Positions 34,466 to 44,436 of a stretch of DNA of 64,000 bases are shown in pieces. A model generated the notes under the pieces. The model saw nothing but the letters and a program-made list of their open reading frames with translations. It did no database searches and had not been told where the DNA came from. How positions within the stretch are numbered: the first letter of the stretch is position 1; every line of letters begins with the position of its first letter. The position numbers and the translations under genes were made by a program. Origin of the DNA: Megamonas hypermegale (GTDB taxonomy: Bacteria; Bacillota; Negativicutes; Selenomonadales; Selenomonadaceae); NCBI RefSeq assembly GCF_900187035.1, contig NZ_LT906446.1:310001-374000 (forward strand), written 5' to 3'.

Positions 34466-34963
34466 CTATAAGTCATCTTCAATTCGCATTAATAGGAATG
34501 CTAAATCGGATAAACGATTTAAATAGACCTTTATATTAGGATTTATTTCTTCTTCATCTGCTAAAGATAAAACTTCTCGTTCGGCACGACGAACTGTTGT
34601 TCTGACTAAATCTAAAAATGCACCAGCTTTTGTTTTGCCTGGCATAATAAAAGCTTTTATTGGTGGCAATTTAGCTTCTGTTTCATTGATTACAGCTTCA
34701 ATTTCATCAATAGTATCTTGGGTGATGTAATATTTATCTGTAATACTTGCTAAATCAGCCATTAATTTTAAATTAGTTTGTTCAAGTTGAAGCAGTAAAT
34801 CCTGAATTTCTTTCTTTTCACTGAAGGCACGTGCTAAGCCAAGTGTTGAAGTTACTTCATCTACAGTTCCATAAGCTCTAACACGTAAGGAATTTTTGGC
34901 TACACGCTGACCTGTATATAAAGATGTTGTGCCTTTATCACCTGTTTTTGTACAAATTGACAT
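34466..34963 (-). CDS. pduO: ATP:cob(I)alamin adenosyltransferase, PduO type
   Basis: 165 aa. Transfers the adenosyl group of ATP to Co(I) corrinoid to make coenzyme B12. TKTGDKGTTSLYTGQRVAKNSLRVRAYGTVDE and VRTTVRRAEREV are the PduO ATP-binding motifs. Next to ndk, 15 bases apart. Nearby radical-SAM protein 37243-39087 belongs to a family with a B12-binding-like domain. Confidence 0.93.
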   Translation of the reverse strand: MSICTKTGDKGTTSLYTGQRVAKNSLRVRAYGTVDEVTSTLGLARAFSEKKEIQDLLLQLEQTNLKLMADLASITDKYYITQDTIDEIEAVINETEAKLPPIKAFIMPGKTKAGAFLDLVRTTVRRAEREVLSLADEEEINPNIKVYLNRLSDLAFLLMRIEDDL

Positions 34964-34978
34964 AATTACTCCTTTTAA

Positions 34979-35437
34979 TCAATCTCCATCAAATACGCTG
35001 AAATCGATATCATGATTTGGTTGATAAATTTCAGTTTCACTGAAGAATACATGAACTTCGCGTTCTGCACTTTCTGGACTATCAGAAGCATGAACGGAAT
35101 TTACTGTTTTAGATAGTGCAAAATCTGCACGTATAGTGCCGGGTGCTGCTTTTTTAGGGTCAGTTTTACCATGAATTTCACGAACTCGTTCAATAACATT
35201 TTCGCCTTCAACTACTAAAGCGACAATTCTATCTGTAGCCATGAAATCGACTAAACGTTGGTAATAAGGTTTACCTACATGTTCAGCATAGTGTTTTGAA
35301 GCTATGCAATCATCCATTTCTAACATGCGCATAGCGACAATATCAAATTTTTCACGTTCATAACGGTCAATAATATTACCAATATGATAATTAACTACTG
35401 CATCAGGTTTTATCAATACCAACGTTCTTTGTCTCAT
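34979..35437 (-). CDS. ndk: Nucleoside diphosphate kinase
   Basis: 152 aa from ATG 35437 (RQRTLVLIKPDAV; upstream in-frame MFI lies on the ribosome site GGAG). Balances NTP pools by a phospho-His intermediate: catalytic His in NSVHASDSPESAEREVHVFF. Full length. Confidence 0.96.
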   Translation of the reverse strand: MRQRTLVLIKPDAVVNYHIGNIIDRYEREKFDIVAMRMLEMDDCIASKHYAEHVGKPYYQRLVDFMATDRIVALVVEGENVIERVREIHGKTDPKKAAPGTIRADFALSKTVNSVHASDSPESAEREVHVFFSETEIYQPNHDIDFSVFDGD

Positions 35438-35452
35438 AATAAACACTCCTAT

Positions 35453-35971
35453 TTATTTTTCATTTTCTTCATTTTTGTAGTTCTGTGCTAAAAGATTATA
35501 GTGAATAGCAGATTCATGTAAAGCATCAATTTCATCTTCTCTTAATGCTCTGATTACTTTAGCAGGTGTGCCATAAATCATGGAATTGTTTGGCAATTTT
35601 TTGTGTTCTGTAATGAGTGTACCAGCACCAACTACACTATTATGACCAACTTCACCATAGCCGAGCAAGATAGCTCCCATGCCGATGAGTGTATTATCAC
35701 CGACTTTGCTACAATGAATTACAGCGTTATGACCAATCGTAACATAGCTACCAATATGAATTGGAGCATCAGACATTACATGAACTGTGACATTATCCTG
35801 AATATTTGTATAATCACCAACTATGATTGGCTGTAAGTCGCCACGAAGGACAGCTCCAGGCCAAACAGTACTGTGTTCACCGATAGTAACATCACCGATA
35901 ATTACAGCGCTAGGATGAACAAGTGCTGTTTTTGCTATTTTTGGTGTATGTGATTTATAAGTGTAAATCAT
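35453..35971 (-). CDS. Gamma-class carbonic anhydrase-like protein
   Basis: 172 aa left-handed beta-helix with hexapeptide repeats (VIIGDVTIGEHSTVWPGAVLRGDLQPIIVGDYTNIQDNVTVHV). The three zinc-binding His are in VHVMSD and GHNAVIHCSKVG. Family includes YrdA/PaaY and archaeal Cam; enzymatic activity is not guaranteed. Same strand and close to ndk. Confidence 0.92.
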   Translation of the reverse strand: MIYTYKSHTPKIAKTALVHPSAVIIGDVTIGEHSTVWPGAVLRGDLQPIIVGDYTNIQDNVTVHVMSDAPIHIGSYVTIGHNAVIHCSKVGDNTLIGMGAILLGYGEVGHNSVVGAGTLITEHKKLPNNSMIYGTPAKVIRALREDEIDALHESAIHYNLLAQNYKNEENEK

Positions 35972-35997
35972 TAAAATTCCTCCGGTTTATAGTAGTT

Positions 35998-36378
35998 TTA
36001 TTTTACAACCATAACAGGTATAGGAGAATCTTCAATAACTTTTTGACTTACACTACCGATTAATGCACCTTTGAAAATACCAAGACCACGGCTACCCATT
36101 ATGATGATATCAGAATTAGTTTCTTGTGCAACTCTGATAATTGCTTTTGGTCTTGAGCCTGTTTCTACATGTTTTGTTGCAGAAACACCTGCTGGTAATT
36201 TTTCCCAAATACGGTCAAAAACGATTTCACTAGGGATATGTTCATTAATATGGCTAGCAACATATACGAATTCTAATGAAGCTTTTGCTTTTTCAGCCAT
36301 ATCTATTGCGCGGTCAACAGCTTTGCATGCATTGTCAGAACCATCTACTGGAACCAAAATTTTATTTATTTTACCCAT
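35998..36378 (-). CDS. Universal stress protein, UspA family
   Basis: 126 aa, slightly shorter than typical. Starts INKILVPVDGSDNACKAVDRAID; ATP-binding loop GSRGLGIFKGALIGSVSQKVI is kept (G-2x-G-9x-G-S), so it likely binds ATP. AAGGAGG upstream of the ATG. Confidence 0.93.
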   Translation of the reverse strand: MGKINKILVPVDGSDNACKAVDRAIDMAEKAKASLEFVYVASHINEHIPSEIVFDRIWEKLPAGVSATKHVETGSRPKAIIRVAQETNSDIIIMGSRGLGIFKGALIGSVSQKVIEDSPIPVMVVK

Positions 36379-36540
36379 GATAAAATCCTCCTTATAATAA
36401 AACGTAGAGTATAAATTCTATTTGTTATATTATTATTTTTCGCTATATCTTTAAAAATCCCTTTTTTTCTGATTATAAAATAAAAAAATAGTTCGTCTTT
36501 CTATAAAAAAATGAAAAACGAACTATTAGATGTTAATTTA

Positions 36541-37224
36541 TTAATCGTTATCTATCAAGGATTTACCTTTGCTGTATAAGCCTGTACGACAAATTAAAGC
36601 TTGCTCTATTGGTAGATTTGCTGTAAATTTATCGTTTAATACTTCCAAAATTTCATTTGGTTTTGCGGTTCCTGTAGATGTGATTTTTATATTCATGTTT
36701 AATTTTAAATTGTTTTTTTCTGTAGAGAATGTGATTTTTTTCGGCAAATATTGTTTTATCTCAATTTCTTTGCGTTTTTTTGGTGTTTCACGAACGATGA
36801 CGATTTCTGACATTTTATTGAATTCATCTAAAGTGTTTTGCAATTTGGAAGCATCATCATAAATTGGTAAAGTTATTTCATAAGAAGCTTCATCGACAAT
36901 AGACATCAAAGCTTTAGAGCGTAAATCAATTTGTTTTACCTGTAAAAGCTTTACTCCTGGTGGCAATGCTTTGCGCAATTTATCAAATACTTCTGGCTGA
37001 CACATATCCTTTTTTAATTCTAAATCCATGTATTCGCAAGTGCTAGTGATGCCAACAGATAAGGCAGAAGCAAATGCAATTTTCATATGAGGATTGAACC
37101 CTTCTGAATAAGCGGCTGGCAGATGAGCACGACAAATTGCTCTTTGCATCAGTGCTGCAAAATCGAGATGAGAAATATATCTTACTGGTTCTCCTTTTGT
37201 GATTTCTAAACGATATTTTATCAT
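36541..37224 (-). CDS. Radical-SAM-associated DUF2344 protein (TIGR03936)
   Basis: 227 aa. YRLEITKGEPVRYISHLDFAALMQRAICRAHLPAAYSEGFNPHMKIAFASALSVG is the diagnostic start of this family, which nearly always sits beside or is fused to the TIGR03960 radical-SAM protein, as here (18 bases downstream on the minus strand). The molecular function is not established to my knowledge; a tRNA or metabolite modification pair has been suspected. Confidence 0.92.
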   Translation of the reverse strand: MIKYRLEITKGEPVRYISHLDFAALMQRAICRAHLPAAYSEGFNPHMKIAFASALSVGITSTCEYMDLELKKDMCQPEVFDKLRKALPPGVKLLQVKQIDLRSKALMSIVDEASYEITLPIYDDASKLQNTLDEFNKMSEIVIVRETPKKRKEIEIKQYLPKKITFSTEKNNLKLNMNIKITSTGTAKPNEILEVLNDKFTANLPIEQALICRTGLYSKGKSLIDND

Positions 37225-37242
37225 TTATACAACTGCCTTTCT

Positions 37243-39087
37243 TTATTTTATCGTATCCATATCTGTACCAAGTACTGGACAGATACCGCAACCATTACAA
37301 TTATCATGGCGACAATCTTTTGTTAATTCGCCTTTTAATGCTTTTTCATATTCTCTTTGCAAGAATTTTTTGCTTACGCCTGGTGTAGTGTGTTCCCATG
37401 GTAATTTTTCTTCAAATTTATATTCACGCATATTGTAGAAATATGGGTCAATATCACATTTTTTGAAAGCATTCATCCAAACATCATATTTAAATTCTTC
37501 GCTCCAACCGTCAAATTTTGCGCCATCTTTCCATGCTTGATAGATGACTTTGCTGAGTCGTCTATCGCCACGGGAAATAACACCTTCTAATTCACTGGTA
37601 GTGGCTGTATGGTAGTTGAATTGAACAGCGCGGTCAGTGATATGTGATTTTAATAATTGTTGTTTGCGTTGGAATTCTTCAATTGTATTTTGTGGGAACC
37701 ATTGGAATGGTGTAAATGGTTTTGGTACGAAGCAAGATACACTGACAGTTACTTTAATATCACGTCTTTTTGTGATATAGCGGTATAATTTAGCTACTTT
37801 TGAACCGAGTTCTGCAATGCCGATGATATCTTCATCTGTTTCAGTAGGAAGCCCCATCATGAAATACAGTTTAACTGTCTTCCAGCCATGGCGGAACGCT
37901 GCGCCTGTTGCTTCCATCAAGTTTTCTTCTGTAACGCCTTTGTTGATGACATCGCGCAATCTCTGTGTACCAGCTTCAGGAGCAAATGTCAAACCGCTTT
38001 TGCGTACTTGTTGGAGTTTATGCGCAAGGTCAATGGAGAAACTGTCTATGCGCAATGATGGCAAGGAGAAGGATACTTTTTCATCTTTGTAGTCTTCTAA
38101 TAAATCATCGACTAATTCATTTAAACAACTGTAATCGGCAGAGCTTAAAGAAGTCAAAGACATTTCATTATAACCTGTGTTATCGAGCATTTCTTTAGCT
38201 ATAGTGCGCAATCTATCAGCTGTGCGTTCACGTACAGGGCGATAAGATATGCCAGCTTGGCAGAAACGACAACCGCGTGTACAGCCACGGAATAATTCGA
38301 GCATTATGCGGTCATGTACGATTTCAATGTATGGAAGTACAGGTTTTTTTGTAGCAAAGGAATTGCGGAAATCTTTGATAATGCGTTTGTAGATTACAGG
38401 TTTTGCTTCATCTACAAGTGGCGTTATATCTTTAAATGTATTGTCTTCATTGTAGTGAACTTCATATAAAGAAGGAACGTATATACCATCAAGTTTCGCC
38501 ACTTCACGTAAAAAGCCTTTTCTGCCACCTTTTTTGCCGTTATCTTTCCATTTTACGAAAGTATCTACAACTTCATTTAATACTTCTTCACCTTCACCGA
38601 TGATGAAGAAATCAAAGAAATCGGCAACTGGTTCAACATTATAAACGCATGGGCCACCGCCAACTATAAATGGTTCATCATCTGTGCGGTCTTTTTGCCA
38701 AGCAGGAATACCAGCTAAATCAAGCATATTGAGCACATTTGTATAAATCATTTCGTACTGCAAGGAAAATCCGACAAAATCAAATTCTTTGAGCGGAGTA
38801 AAAGATTCTAATGTATAAAGTGGTATATTATTTTCACGCATTTTGCTTTCCATATCAAGCCATGGAGCATAGACGCGTTCTGCTGCTGTGTCTTCGCGTT
38901 CATTTAATACTTCATATAAGATTTTTAGTCCGAGATTGGACATACCAACTTCATAAACATCAGGCATAGAAAGAGCAAATAAGCATTTCATTTGAGCATG
39001 ATTTTTATGAATAGCATTTAGTTCCCCGCCAGTATAACGAGCAGGTTTAGTTACCGATTGTAAAATAGACGGCTTTATATTAATCAA
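37243..39087 (-). CDS. B12-binding-domain radical SAM protein (TIGR03960)
   Basis: 614 aa. N-terminal cobalamin-binding-like region (FALSMPDVYEVGMSNLGLKILYEVLN) followed by the radical SAM core with the cluster motif CTRGCRFCQAG. The C-terminal tail HDNCNGCGICPVLG adds Cys that may bind a second cluster. Partner of the DUF2344 protein downstream. Substrate unknown. Confidence 0.93.
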   Translation of the reverse strand: MINIKPSILQSVTKPARYTGGELNAIHKNHAQMKCLFALSMPDVYEVGMSNLGLKILYEVLNEREDTAAERVYAPWLDMESKMRENNIPLYTLESFTPLKEFDFVGFSLQYEMIYTNVLNMLDLAGIPAWQKDRTDDEPFIVGGGPCVYNVEPVADFFDFFIIGEGEEVLNEVVDTFVKWKDNGKKGGRKGFLREVAKLDGIYVPSLYEVHYNEDNTFKDITPLVDEAKPVIYKRIIKDFRNSFATKKPVLPYIEIVHDRIMLELFRGCTRGCRFCQAGISYRPVRERTADRLRTIAKEMLDNTGYNEMSLTSLSSADYSCLNELVDDLLEDYKDEKVSFSLPSLRIDSFSIDLAHKLQQVRKSGLTFAPEAGTQRLRDVINKGVTEENLMEATGAAFRHGWKTVKLYFMMGLPTETDEDIIGIAELGSKVAKLYRYITKRRDIKVTVSVSCFVPKPFTPFQWFPQNTIEEFQRKQQLLKSHITDRAVQFNYHTATTSELEGVISRGDRRLSKVIYQAWKDGAKFDGWSEEFKYDVWMNAFKKCDIDPYFYNMREYKFEEKLPWEHTTPGVSKKFLQREYEKALKGELTKDCRHDNCNGCGICPVLGTDMDTIK

Positions 39088-39109
39088 TTACAACGTCCTT
39101 TCTTCATGA

Positions 39110-39150
39110 AAAAAGCTGCTGCTTAGACAAATCCAAGACAGTAGCTTTTT
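39110..39150 (-). terminator. Terminator after coiled-coil gene
   Basis: AAAAGCTGCTG and CAGTAGCTTTTT arms with a 17-base loop; T-run on both sides. It separates the 39162-39641 gene from the radical-SAM gene. Confidence 0.75.
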
Positions 39151-39161
39151 ATACATATAAA

Positions 39162-39641
39162 TTATTCTTTTTCTTCCGATTTATCTTCTGGTTTTGTTTC
39201 AATATTCTTTAGCCCTTCTTTGGCAGCTTGAATATTGTTCATTACATTTTGTACATATATGCCCATATGGTCAAAAACTTGCTGAGCATATTCAATAGAA
39301 TCATTGCGCATAGCCTCAGATTGAGCATATGTTTTATTTAAAATATCTTTAGCTTTAGATTGAGCGGCTAAAGTTATTTCATCTTCAGAAGCTTTTTTCT
39401 GTGCATATGCTTTAGCTTGTTCAATGATGTTTTTAGCTTCTGCGCGTGCATCTTCGATGATTTTATCTCGATTTTGCGTGATTTCTTCTGCTTCTTTTAG
39501 AGCAGAAGGCCATTCTTTACGAATGTCATCAATGAGGCGAACGAGCTTATCTTCTTCGATTAAGCATTTATTAGTGAATACTAATCGAGAAGAATTAGTT
39601 ACTAAATCTTCTAGCTCATGAATTGATTTTATAATATCCAT
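39162..39641 (-). CDS. Coiled-coil protein, DivIVA/V-ATPase-E-like, hypothetical
   Basis: 159 aa. Almost wholly charged helix: EEAEEITQNRDKIIEDARAEAKNIIEQAKAYAQ and AQSKAKDILNKTYAQSEAMRNDSIEYAQQVFDHM resemble the stalk helices of DivIVA-like or ATP synthase b-type proteins. No membrane segment or enzymatic motif. Proteins like this adjoin coaD/rsmD in related genomes, and may act in division or envelope organisation; that is inference only. Confidence 0.75.
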   Translation of the reverse strand: MDIIKSIHELEDLVTNSSRLVFTNKCLIEEDKLVRLIDDIRKEWPSALKEAEEITQNRDKIIEDARAEAKNIIEQAKAYAQKKASEDEITLAAQSKAKDILNKTYAQSEAMRNDSIEYAQQVFDHMGIYVQNVMNNIQAAKEGLKNIETKPEDKSEEKE

Positions 39642-39679
39642 TATAATCCAACCTTTGAAATTTTATATTGTAAGAAAGA

Positions 39680-40159
39680 TTATTTTTTTACTTTGGCATG
39701 GATAGCAGCTTCTACACATGGCGGTACGAGTGCTGAGATATCTCCGCCAAATTGTGCTAACTCACGTATTGCTGATGAAGATACATGATAATAACGATTA
39801 TCTGTAGTTAAAAAGATATTTTCAATATCTGGAGCCATACTTTTAATCAGCATAGCACGTGGAAATTCATACAGAAAATCATTGGCATCACGTAATCCAC
39901 GCACAATTACATGTGCATCTTTATCATGAGCATAATCAGCAAGTAATCCATCAAATGCATCTACAGTGATATTAGGTATTCCCTTTGTAGCTTCTTTTAA
40001 AAGTGCTACGCGTTCTTCAACTGTAAATAAAGGCTTTTTGTGAACATTGTTGAAAACGCCAACAATAACATTATCAAACATTTTTGTTGCACGTTTGAAT
40101 ATGTCGATATGTCCATTTGTAACAGGGTCAAAGCTGCCAGGACAAATTGCAGTTATCAT
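39680..40159 (-). CDS. coaD: Phosphopantetheine adenylyltransferase
   Basis: 159 aa, standard length. Makes dephospho-CoA. Nucleotidyltransferase motif GSFDPVTNGHIDIFKRA and ISSSAIRELAQFGGDIS-type end (here VSSSAIRELAQFGGDISALVP). Follows rsmD by three bases, the usual rsmD-coaD pair. Confidence 0.97.
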   Translation of the reverse strand: MITAICPGSFDPVTNGHIDIFKRATKMFDNVIVGVFNNVHKKPLFTVEERVALLKEATKGIPNITVDAFDGLLADYAHDKDAHVIVRGLRDANDFLYEFPRAMLIKSMAPDIENIFLTTDNRYYHVSSSAIRELAQFGGDISALVPPCVEAAIHAKVKK

Positions 40160-40162
40160 ATT

Positions 40163-40738
40163 TTATTCCTCACTTTTAACCATTTTAGTATTTTCATAAA
40201 TACTTATTTGTGTTGTTGAACCGTATTTTTGACGACGCAACAATGAAAATTCTTCATATTTATCTGGTAAAATATCTTCAAGAGCGTGTTCCATAATAAT
40301 TATACCATCATCACTTAATACAGGGTATTCATGCAAAATCTGCAAGCTTTTCATACATAATTCTTTGTGATATGGTGGGTCACAGAATATTATATCAAAT
40401 TTCATCTTGTTTTGATGAAATTTTTTTATTGCCATGAAAATATCAGATTTTAAGATAGTAGCTTTATCATTTAATTTAGTATGAGCTGTATTGAATTTTA
40501 TGATGGAAATACTTTCAAGTGCCATATCAACCATGGTGGCATGACTAGCACCTCGGCTGAGTGCCTCTAATGCTAGATTGCCTGTACCAGAAAACATATC
40601 TAAAACGTTTTTATCATAGACGAAAGCACCTAAAATATTAAAAAGCGATTCTTTTATTCTATCAGCCGTAGGACGCGTATTTTGTCCCTTTGGTGCTTTT
40701 AACTTTGCACCGCGGGCTGAACCTGTAATAATTCTCAT
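40163..40738 (-). CDS. rsmD: 16S rRNA (guanine966-N2)-methyltransferase
   Basis: 191 aa. RIITGSARGAKLKAPKGQNTRPTADRIKESLFNIL is the RsmD start; SAM site VLDMFSGTGNLALEALSRGA; catalytic DPPY (IIFCDPPYHKEL). Overlaps the nadE stop by four bases, so translation is coupled. Confidence 0.96.
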   Translation of the reverse strand: MRIITGSARGAKLKAPKGQNTRPTADRIKESLFNILGAFVYDKNVLDMFSGTGNLALEALSRGASHATMVDMALESISIIKFNTAHTKLNDKATILKSDIFMAIKKFHQNKMKFDIIFCDPPYHKELCMKSLQILHEYPVLSDDGIIIMEHALEDILPDKYEEFSLLRRQKYGSTTQISIYENTKMVKSEE

Positions 40739-42633
40739 GCAGTTTCACCTAAAAGTTTAGCTTTAAGCTGTTTATATGCTCTTGTATAATATGCGCCATT
40801 TTGAGATTCACGGTGGTCAAAACCGTAAGCTCTGCGACTTATGGCAAGAATTGGTGGAGCTTGAATGCGTTTTGCAATAGCCATACCAGTGAATAAATTC
40901 CACCAGCGTTCAAGGTCAGCGATGAATTCTTTAGCAGTTGAGAAGTATTTTGCCACTAAACCTTTTTCACAGCCGATATGTTCTTCAAGTGTATTTTCAC
41001 TGTACCAAGTAAGAATATCTTCTGGTGTTACTTTTTGCCAGCTTTCGACAAAAGAACGGAATAAATAGTCATGGTATGGATATTTTATTGGGTCACCTTT
41101 GCCTGCGTCAACGTCTTGTTCAGCAGAAAGTTCAGCACTAGGTATGATATCGATAATTCCCTGTGGAATTACTTCGCGTTTATAAACTTCCTTATTTAAA
41201 TAACGCGCTAAATCGTATACTTGATGTTTCCAAAGGTCAGCAAGTGCTGCTAAAAATCCTGATTGGTCGCCGTATAATGTAGAATAACCTACTGTTGTTT
41301 CAGCTTTATTAGCATTGCAAGTGAAGCCACCACCGATAGCTGCTGACATACCAGCAAGAATGCGAGCTGAGCGGTCACGTGCTTGAATATTTTCTTTAAC
41401 GAAAGACGAAATAGTTAAGTGATTTACGTTTTGAGTTGTTAAATCGACTACATCTGTATGTTCAAATTGATTTACAGTAAAATCAACGACTTCTTGAATT
41501 GGCACGATAGCGTATTGACAGCCGAGGTTATGCGCTAATTGGCTGGATAAACCTTTTGTCGTTTCAGAATTGAATTTACTAGGCATATTGATTAAAGTTA
41601 CATTATCTTTACCTATAATATTTACATATAAAGCAGAAGCTACAGCTGAGTCGATACCGCCTGATATACCGATGACGACTTTTTTCATATGAATATCTTT
41701 TAAGAATTTTTTAATACCGTAGCTGAGTGCTTGGTAAATATTAGAAATATCATCATTTTGTGGAATAGGAAGCGGAGTATAATCTTCATTGCTGTTTAAA
41801 TTTATATAATTATTTTTTCCGCTATAAGCTGGGCAACAAGCGATGATATTACCATTTTTATCGTATACAGTGCTAGAACCATCAAAAGTATATATGGTTT
41901 TACCATTGTTTTGAATACCAATATTGTTGACATAGATAAGTGGGACTTGATTGTCTTTTGCTTGTTTAGAAAATACGCGATGACGCTTATTATTTTTGCC
42001 AAAAGTATAAGGAGATGCTGAAATATTGATGAGCATATCCAATTTATAATTTTTGCACAAAATATCTATTGGTGAAAAATTATAATCATCACTCCAACCA
42101 TCTTCACATAATATACAACCTAAATTTAATTCTTGTCCTTTGATATTTACCTTCATTGGTGATAATAAATCATCTACAGAAGTATCAAGTTCATCAGCTA
42201 AACTTTGTAAACTATAAAAATAACGACTATCATCAAATTCGCGATAATTTGGGAAAAGCGTTTTTATAGCAAAAGGATATGGTGATTTTTCTGGTTGAAT
42301 TAATTTACCTTGGTAAGCTGCATATAAAGCATTGTACTTACGTACACGTCCGTCCGTATTTTTTTTCTGCCAATCAACAGCAATATTACCAAAAATAATG
42401 CAGATATCATTTGATTGTGCGATGATATCTTCGCCGTAGGATAAACAATCTTTTAAATAGGAAGTTTGTTCCCATGTATCACCGAGCAAATAGCCAGGAA
42501 TGACCATTTCTGGGAATATGATGATATCAGCATTATTTGCTTTAGCTTCATTTATAGCCTGAAGCATTTTAGAAAAATTGAGGTCAGGATGACCTGGTTC
42601 AACTTCAATTTGGCTGAAACAGATTTTTAACAT
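40735..42633 (-). CDS. nadE: Glutamine-dependent NAD+ synthetase
   Basis: 632 aa from ATG 42633, with AAAGGCGG upstream; in-frame codons to 42654 lie on that site. N-terminal nitrilase glutaminase (Glu in IIFPEMVIPGY, Lys region EKSPYPF, Cys in GCILCEDGWSDDYNF) joined to the NAD synthase domain with ISGGIDSAVASALY and TVGYSTLYGDQSGFLAALADLWK. Converts deamido-NAD to NAD with ammonia from Gln. Upstream of rsmD-coaD. Confidence 0.96.
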   Translation of the reverse strand: MLKICFSQIEVEPGHPDLNFSKMLQAINEAKANNADIIIFPEMVIPGYLLGDTWEQTSYLKDCLSYGEDIIAQSNDICIIFGNIAVDWQKKNTDGRVRKYNALYAAYQGKLIQPEKSPYPFAIKTLFPNYREFDDSRYFYSLQSLADELDTSVDDLLSPMKVNIKGQELNLGCILCEDGWSDDYNFSPIDILCKNYKLDMLINISASPYTFGKNNKRHRVFSKQAKDNQVPLIYVNNIGIQNNGKTIYTFDGSSTVYDKNGNIIACCPAYSGKNNYINLNSNEDYTPLPIPQNDDISNIYQALSYGIKKFLKDIHMKKVVIGISGGIDSAVASALYVNIIGKDNVTLINMPSKFNSETTKGLSSQLAHNLGCQYAIVPIQEVVDFTVNQFEHTDVVDLTTQNVNHLTISSFVKENIQARDRSARILAGMSAAIGGGFTCNANKAETTVGYSTLYGDQSGFLAALADLWKHQVYDLARYLNKEVYKREVIPQGIIDIIPSAELSAEQDVDAGKGDPIKYPYHDYLFRSFVESWQKVTPEDILTWYSENTLEEHIGCEKGLVAKYFSTAKEFIADLERWWNLFTGMAIAKRIQAPPILAISRRAYGFDHRESQNGAYYTRAYKQLKAKLLGETA

Positions 42634-42743
42634 ATAATGACCGCCTTTATGCAAATTAATTTTCTTTGTAAATATTTATGGTATAACAATATCACGAATT
42701 ACCTTTATTTACAAGTAATCATACAAACAAATAAATAAAATGC

Positions 42744-42773
42744 TTGCAATATAAAATATTTATGTGATATAAT
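42744..42773 (+). promoter_or_regulatory. Promoter of rpmB
   Basis: TTGCAA (42744-42749), 18-base spacer, TATAAT (42768-42773), preceded by TG-like context. Leader of about 60 bases to the ATG. Confidence 0.65.
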
Positions 42774-42842
42774 GTTAACACTGTGTTTTTGAAAATAACC
42801 TAGTAATTTTTCTATCTTCCAGTAATTAAGGAGGTGTGCTCG

Positions 42843-43031
42843 ATGGCAAATGTTTGCGAAATCTGCGCTAAAGGCGAAAGAGCAGGTATGAATGTAAGCC
42901 ATTCTCATTTAAAAACAAAACGCACTTGGAAACCAAACATTCAGCGCGTACGTGCTGTTGTTAACGGTGAAGTTAAACGTGTTAATGTTTGCACTAGCTG
43001 CATGCGTTCTGGTAAAATCCAACGTGCTTAA
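42843..43031 (+). CDS. rpmB: 50S ribosomal protein L28
   Basis: 62 aa. ANVCEICAKGERAGMNVSHSHLKTKRTWKPNIQRVRA is L28. Two CxxC pairs (CEIC, CTSC) show the zinc-binding form. AAGGAGGTG before the ATG. Confidence 0.98.
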   Translation: MANVCEICAKGERAGMNVSHSHLKTKRTWKPNIQRVRAVVNGEVKRVNVCTSCMRSGKIQRA

Positions 43032-43050
43032 TGGTCTACGGACATTATAA

Positions 43051-43090
43051 AAGATAAGCTGCTTATGAATAAGTGGCTTATTTTTTTTAT
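43051..43090 (+). terminator. Terminator of rpmB
   Basis: GATAAGCTGCTTAT / ATAAGTGGCTTATT with GU pairs, then eight T. Confidence 0.8.
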
Positions 43091-43164
43091 TGTCATGCTA
43101 ATGATTGTTTAATGATATAATTATTTAAATAAATTTTCATCTAAAACTTTAGGAGGTTACTTCA

Positions 43165-44418
43165 TTGGCTTTTTCTAAAAAAATCATTGAATTAAAACAG
43201 CAGGCACTTGCAAAATGCAAAGATTATTTTGCTCGTCCTGATGAAATTGCAGAAATAAATACATTGAAAATTCTCGATGCTATGCGCAAAGTAAAAGTAT
43301 CCGAAGCTCATTTCAATACAACTTCTGGTTATGCTTATGATGATATCGGCAGAGGCAAATTAGAAGAATTATATGCTGAAGTATTTAAAGCAGAAGCTGC
43401 TTTAGTGCGCACTCAGTTCGTTTCTGGTACACACGCTTTGGCTACAGTTTTATTTGGTATCTTGCGCCCAGGTGATGAACTTATCTATATTACAGGTGCA
43501 CCGTACGATACTATGCAGACTGTTATCGGTTATGCAACAGATAGCCCAGGCTCTTTAAAAGAATTTGGCATTTTGTATGATGAAGTTCCTCTTAATGCAG
43601 AAGGTAGAGTCGATTTTGAAGTAGCAAAGACAAAAATCACTGCTAAAACTAAAATGGTAGTAATTCAGCGTTCTTGCGGTTATATGATGCGTCCAACACT
43701 TAGCATTGATGAAATCGGCGAAATCTGTAAATTCGTTAAATCCATAAATCCAAACTGCATTTGCTATGTAGATAACTGTTATGGTGAATTTACAGATACA
43801 AGAGAACCAATTGAAGTCGGCGCAGATATCATGGCTGGTTCACTTATAAAAAATCCAGGTGGCGGACTTGCTCCAACTGGTGGATATATTGTTGGTAAAA
43901 AAGAATTAGTAGAACTTGCTTCTTATCGCATGACAGCTCCTGGCATGGGGGCAGAACTCGGTGCTTCCTTATCTAACAATCGCTTATTATTTCAAGGTTT
44001 ATTCTTAGCACCGCACGTTGTAGCTCAAGCTGTTAAATCTGCTATATTTGCCGCTGCTTTATTCGATATGATGGGCTTTAAAACATTGCCAGCACCACAG
44101 ACACCACGCAATGATATCATTCAAGCTATTGAATTGGGCTCTAAAGAAAAACTTGTTGCTTTCTGTCAAGGTATTCAAAAATATTCTCCAGTAGACTCCT
44201 TTGCAGCTCCAGAACCATGGGATATGCCGGGTTATGAAGACCAAGTCATCATGGCTGCTGGAACATTTGTACAAGGCGCTTCTATTGAACTTAGTGCTGA
44301 TGGTCCTATCCGTGAACCGTACAATGTATATCTTCAAGGCGCACTTACCATGGAACATTCTCTAATCGCTATCATGGGTGCAGCTCAAGCTATTGAAGAC
44401 TTAAATAATAAAGAATGA
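43165..44418 (+). CDS. PLP-dependent enzyme, methionine gamma-lyase family (YnbB type)
   Basis: 417 aa. Fold-type I aminotransferase-like protein of the so-called aluminium-resistance group: FNTTSGYAYDDIGR, TQFVSGTHALATVLFGILRPGDELIYITG, DNCYGEF and the PLP-lysine region MAGSLIKNPGGGLAPTGGYIVG. Likely a C-S lyase, substrate uncertain. Starts at TTG 43165 behind AGGAGG. Followed by a strong terminator. Confidence 0.92.
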   Translation: MAFSKKIIELKQQALAKCKDYFARPDEIAEINTLKILDAMRKVKVSEAHFNTTSGYAYDDIGRGKLEELYAEVFKAEAALVRTQFVSGTHALATVLFGILRPGDELIYITGAPYDTMQTVIGYATDSPGSLKEFGILYDEVPLNAEGRVDFEVAKTKITAKTKMVVIQRSCGYMMRPTLSIDEIGEICKFVKSINPNCICYVDNCYGEFTDTREPIEVGADIMAGSLIKNPGGGLAPTGGYIVGKKELVELASYRMTAPGMGAELGASLSNNRLLFQGLFLAPHVVAQAVKSAIFAAALFDMMGFKTLPAPQTPRNDIIQAIELGSKEKLVAFCQGIQKYSPVDSFAAPEPWDMPGYEDQVIMAAGTFVQGASIELSADGPIREPYNVYLQGALTMEHSLIAIMGAAQAIEDLNNKE

Positions 44419-44436
44419 TTATATAGATGAGATAAC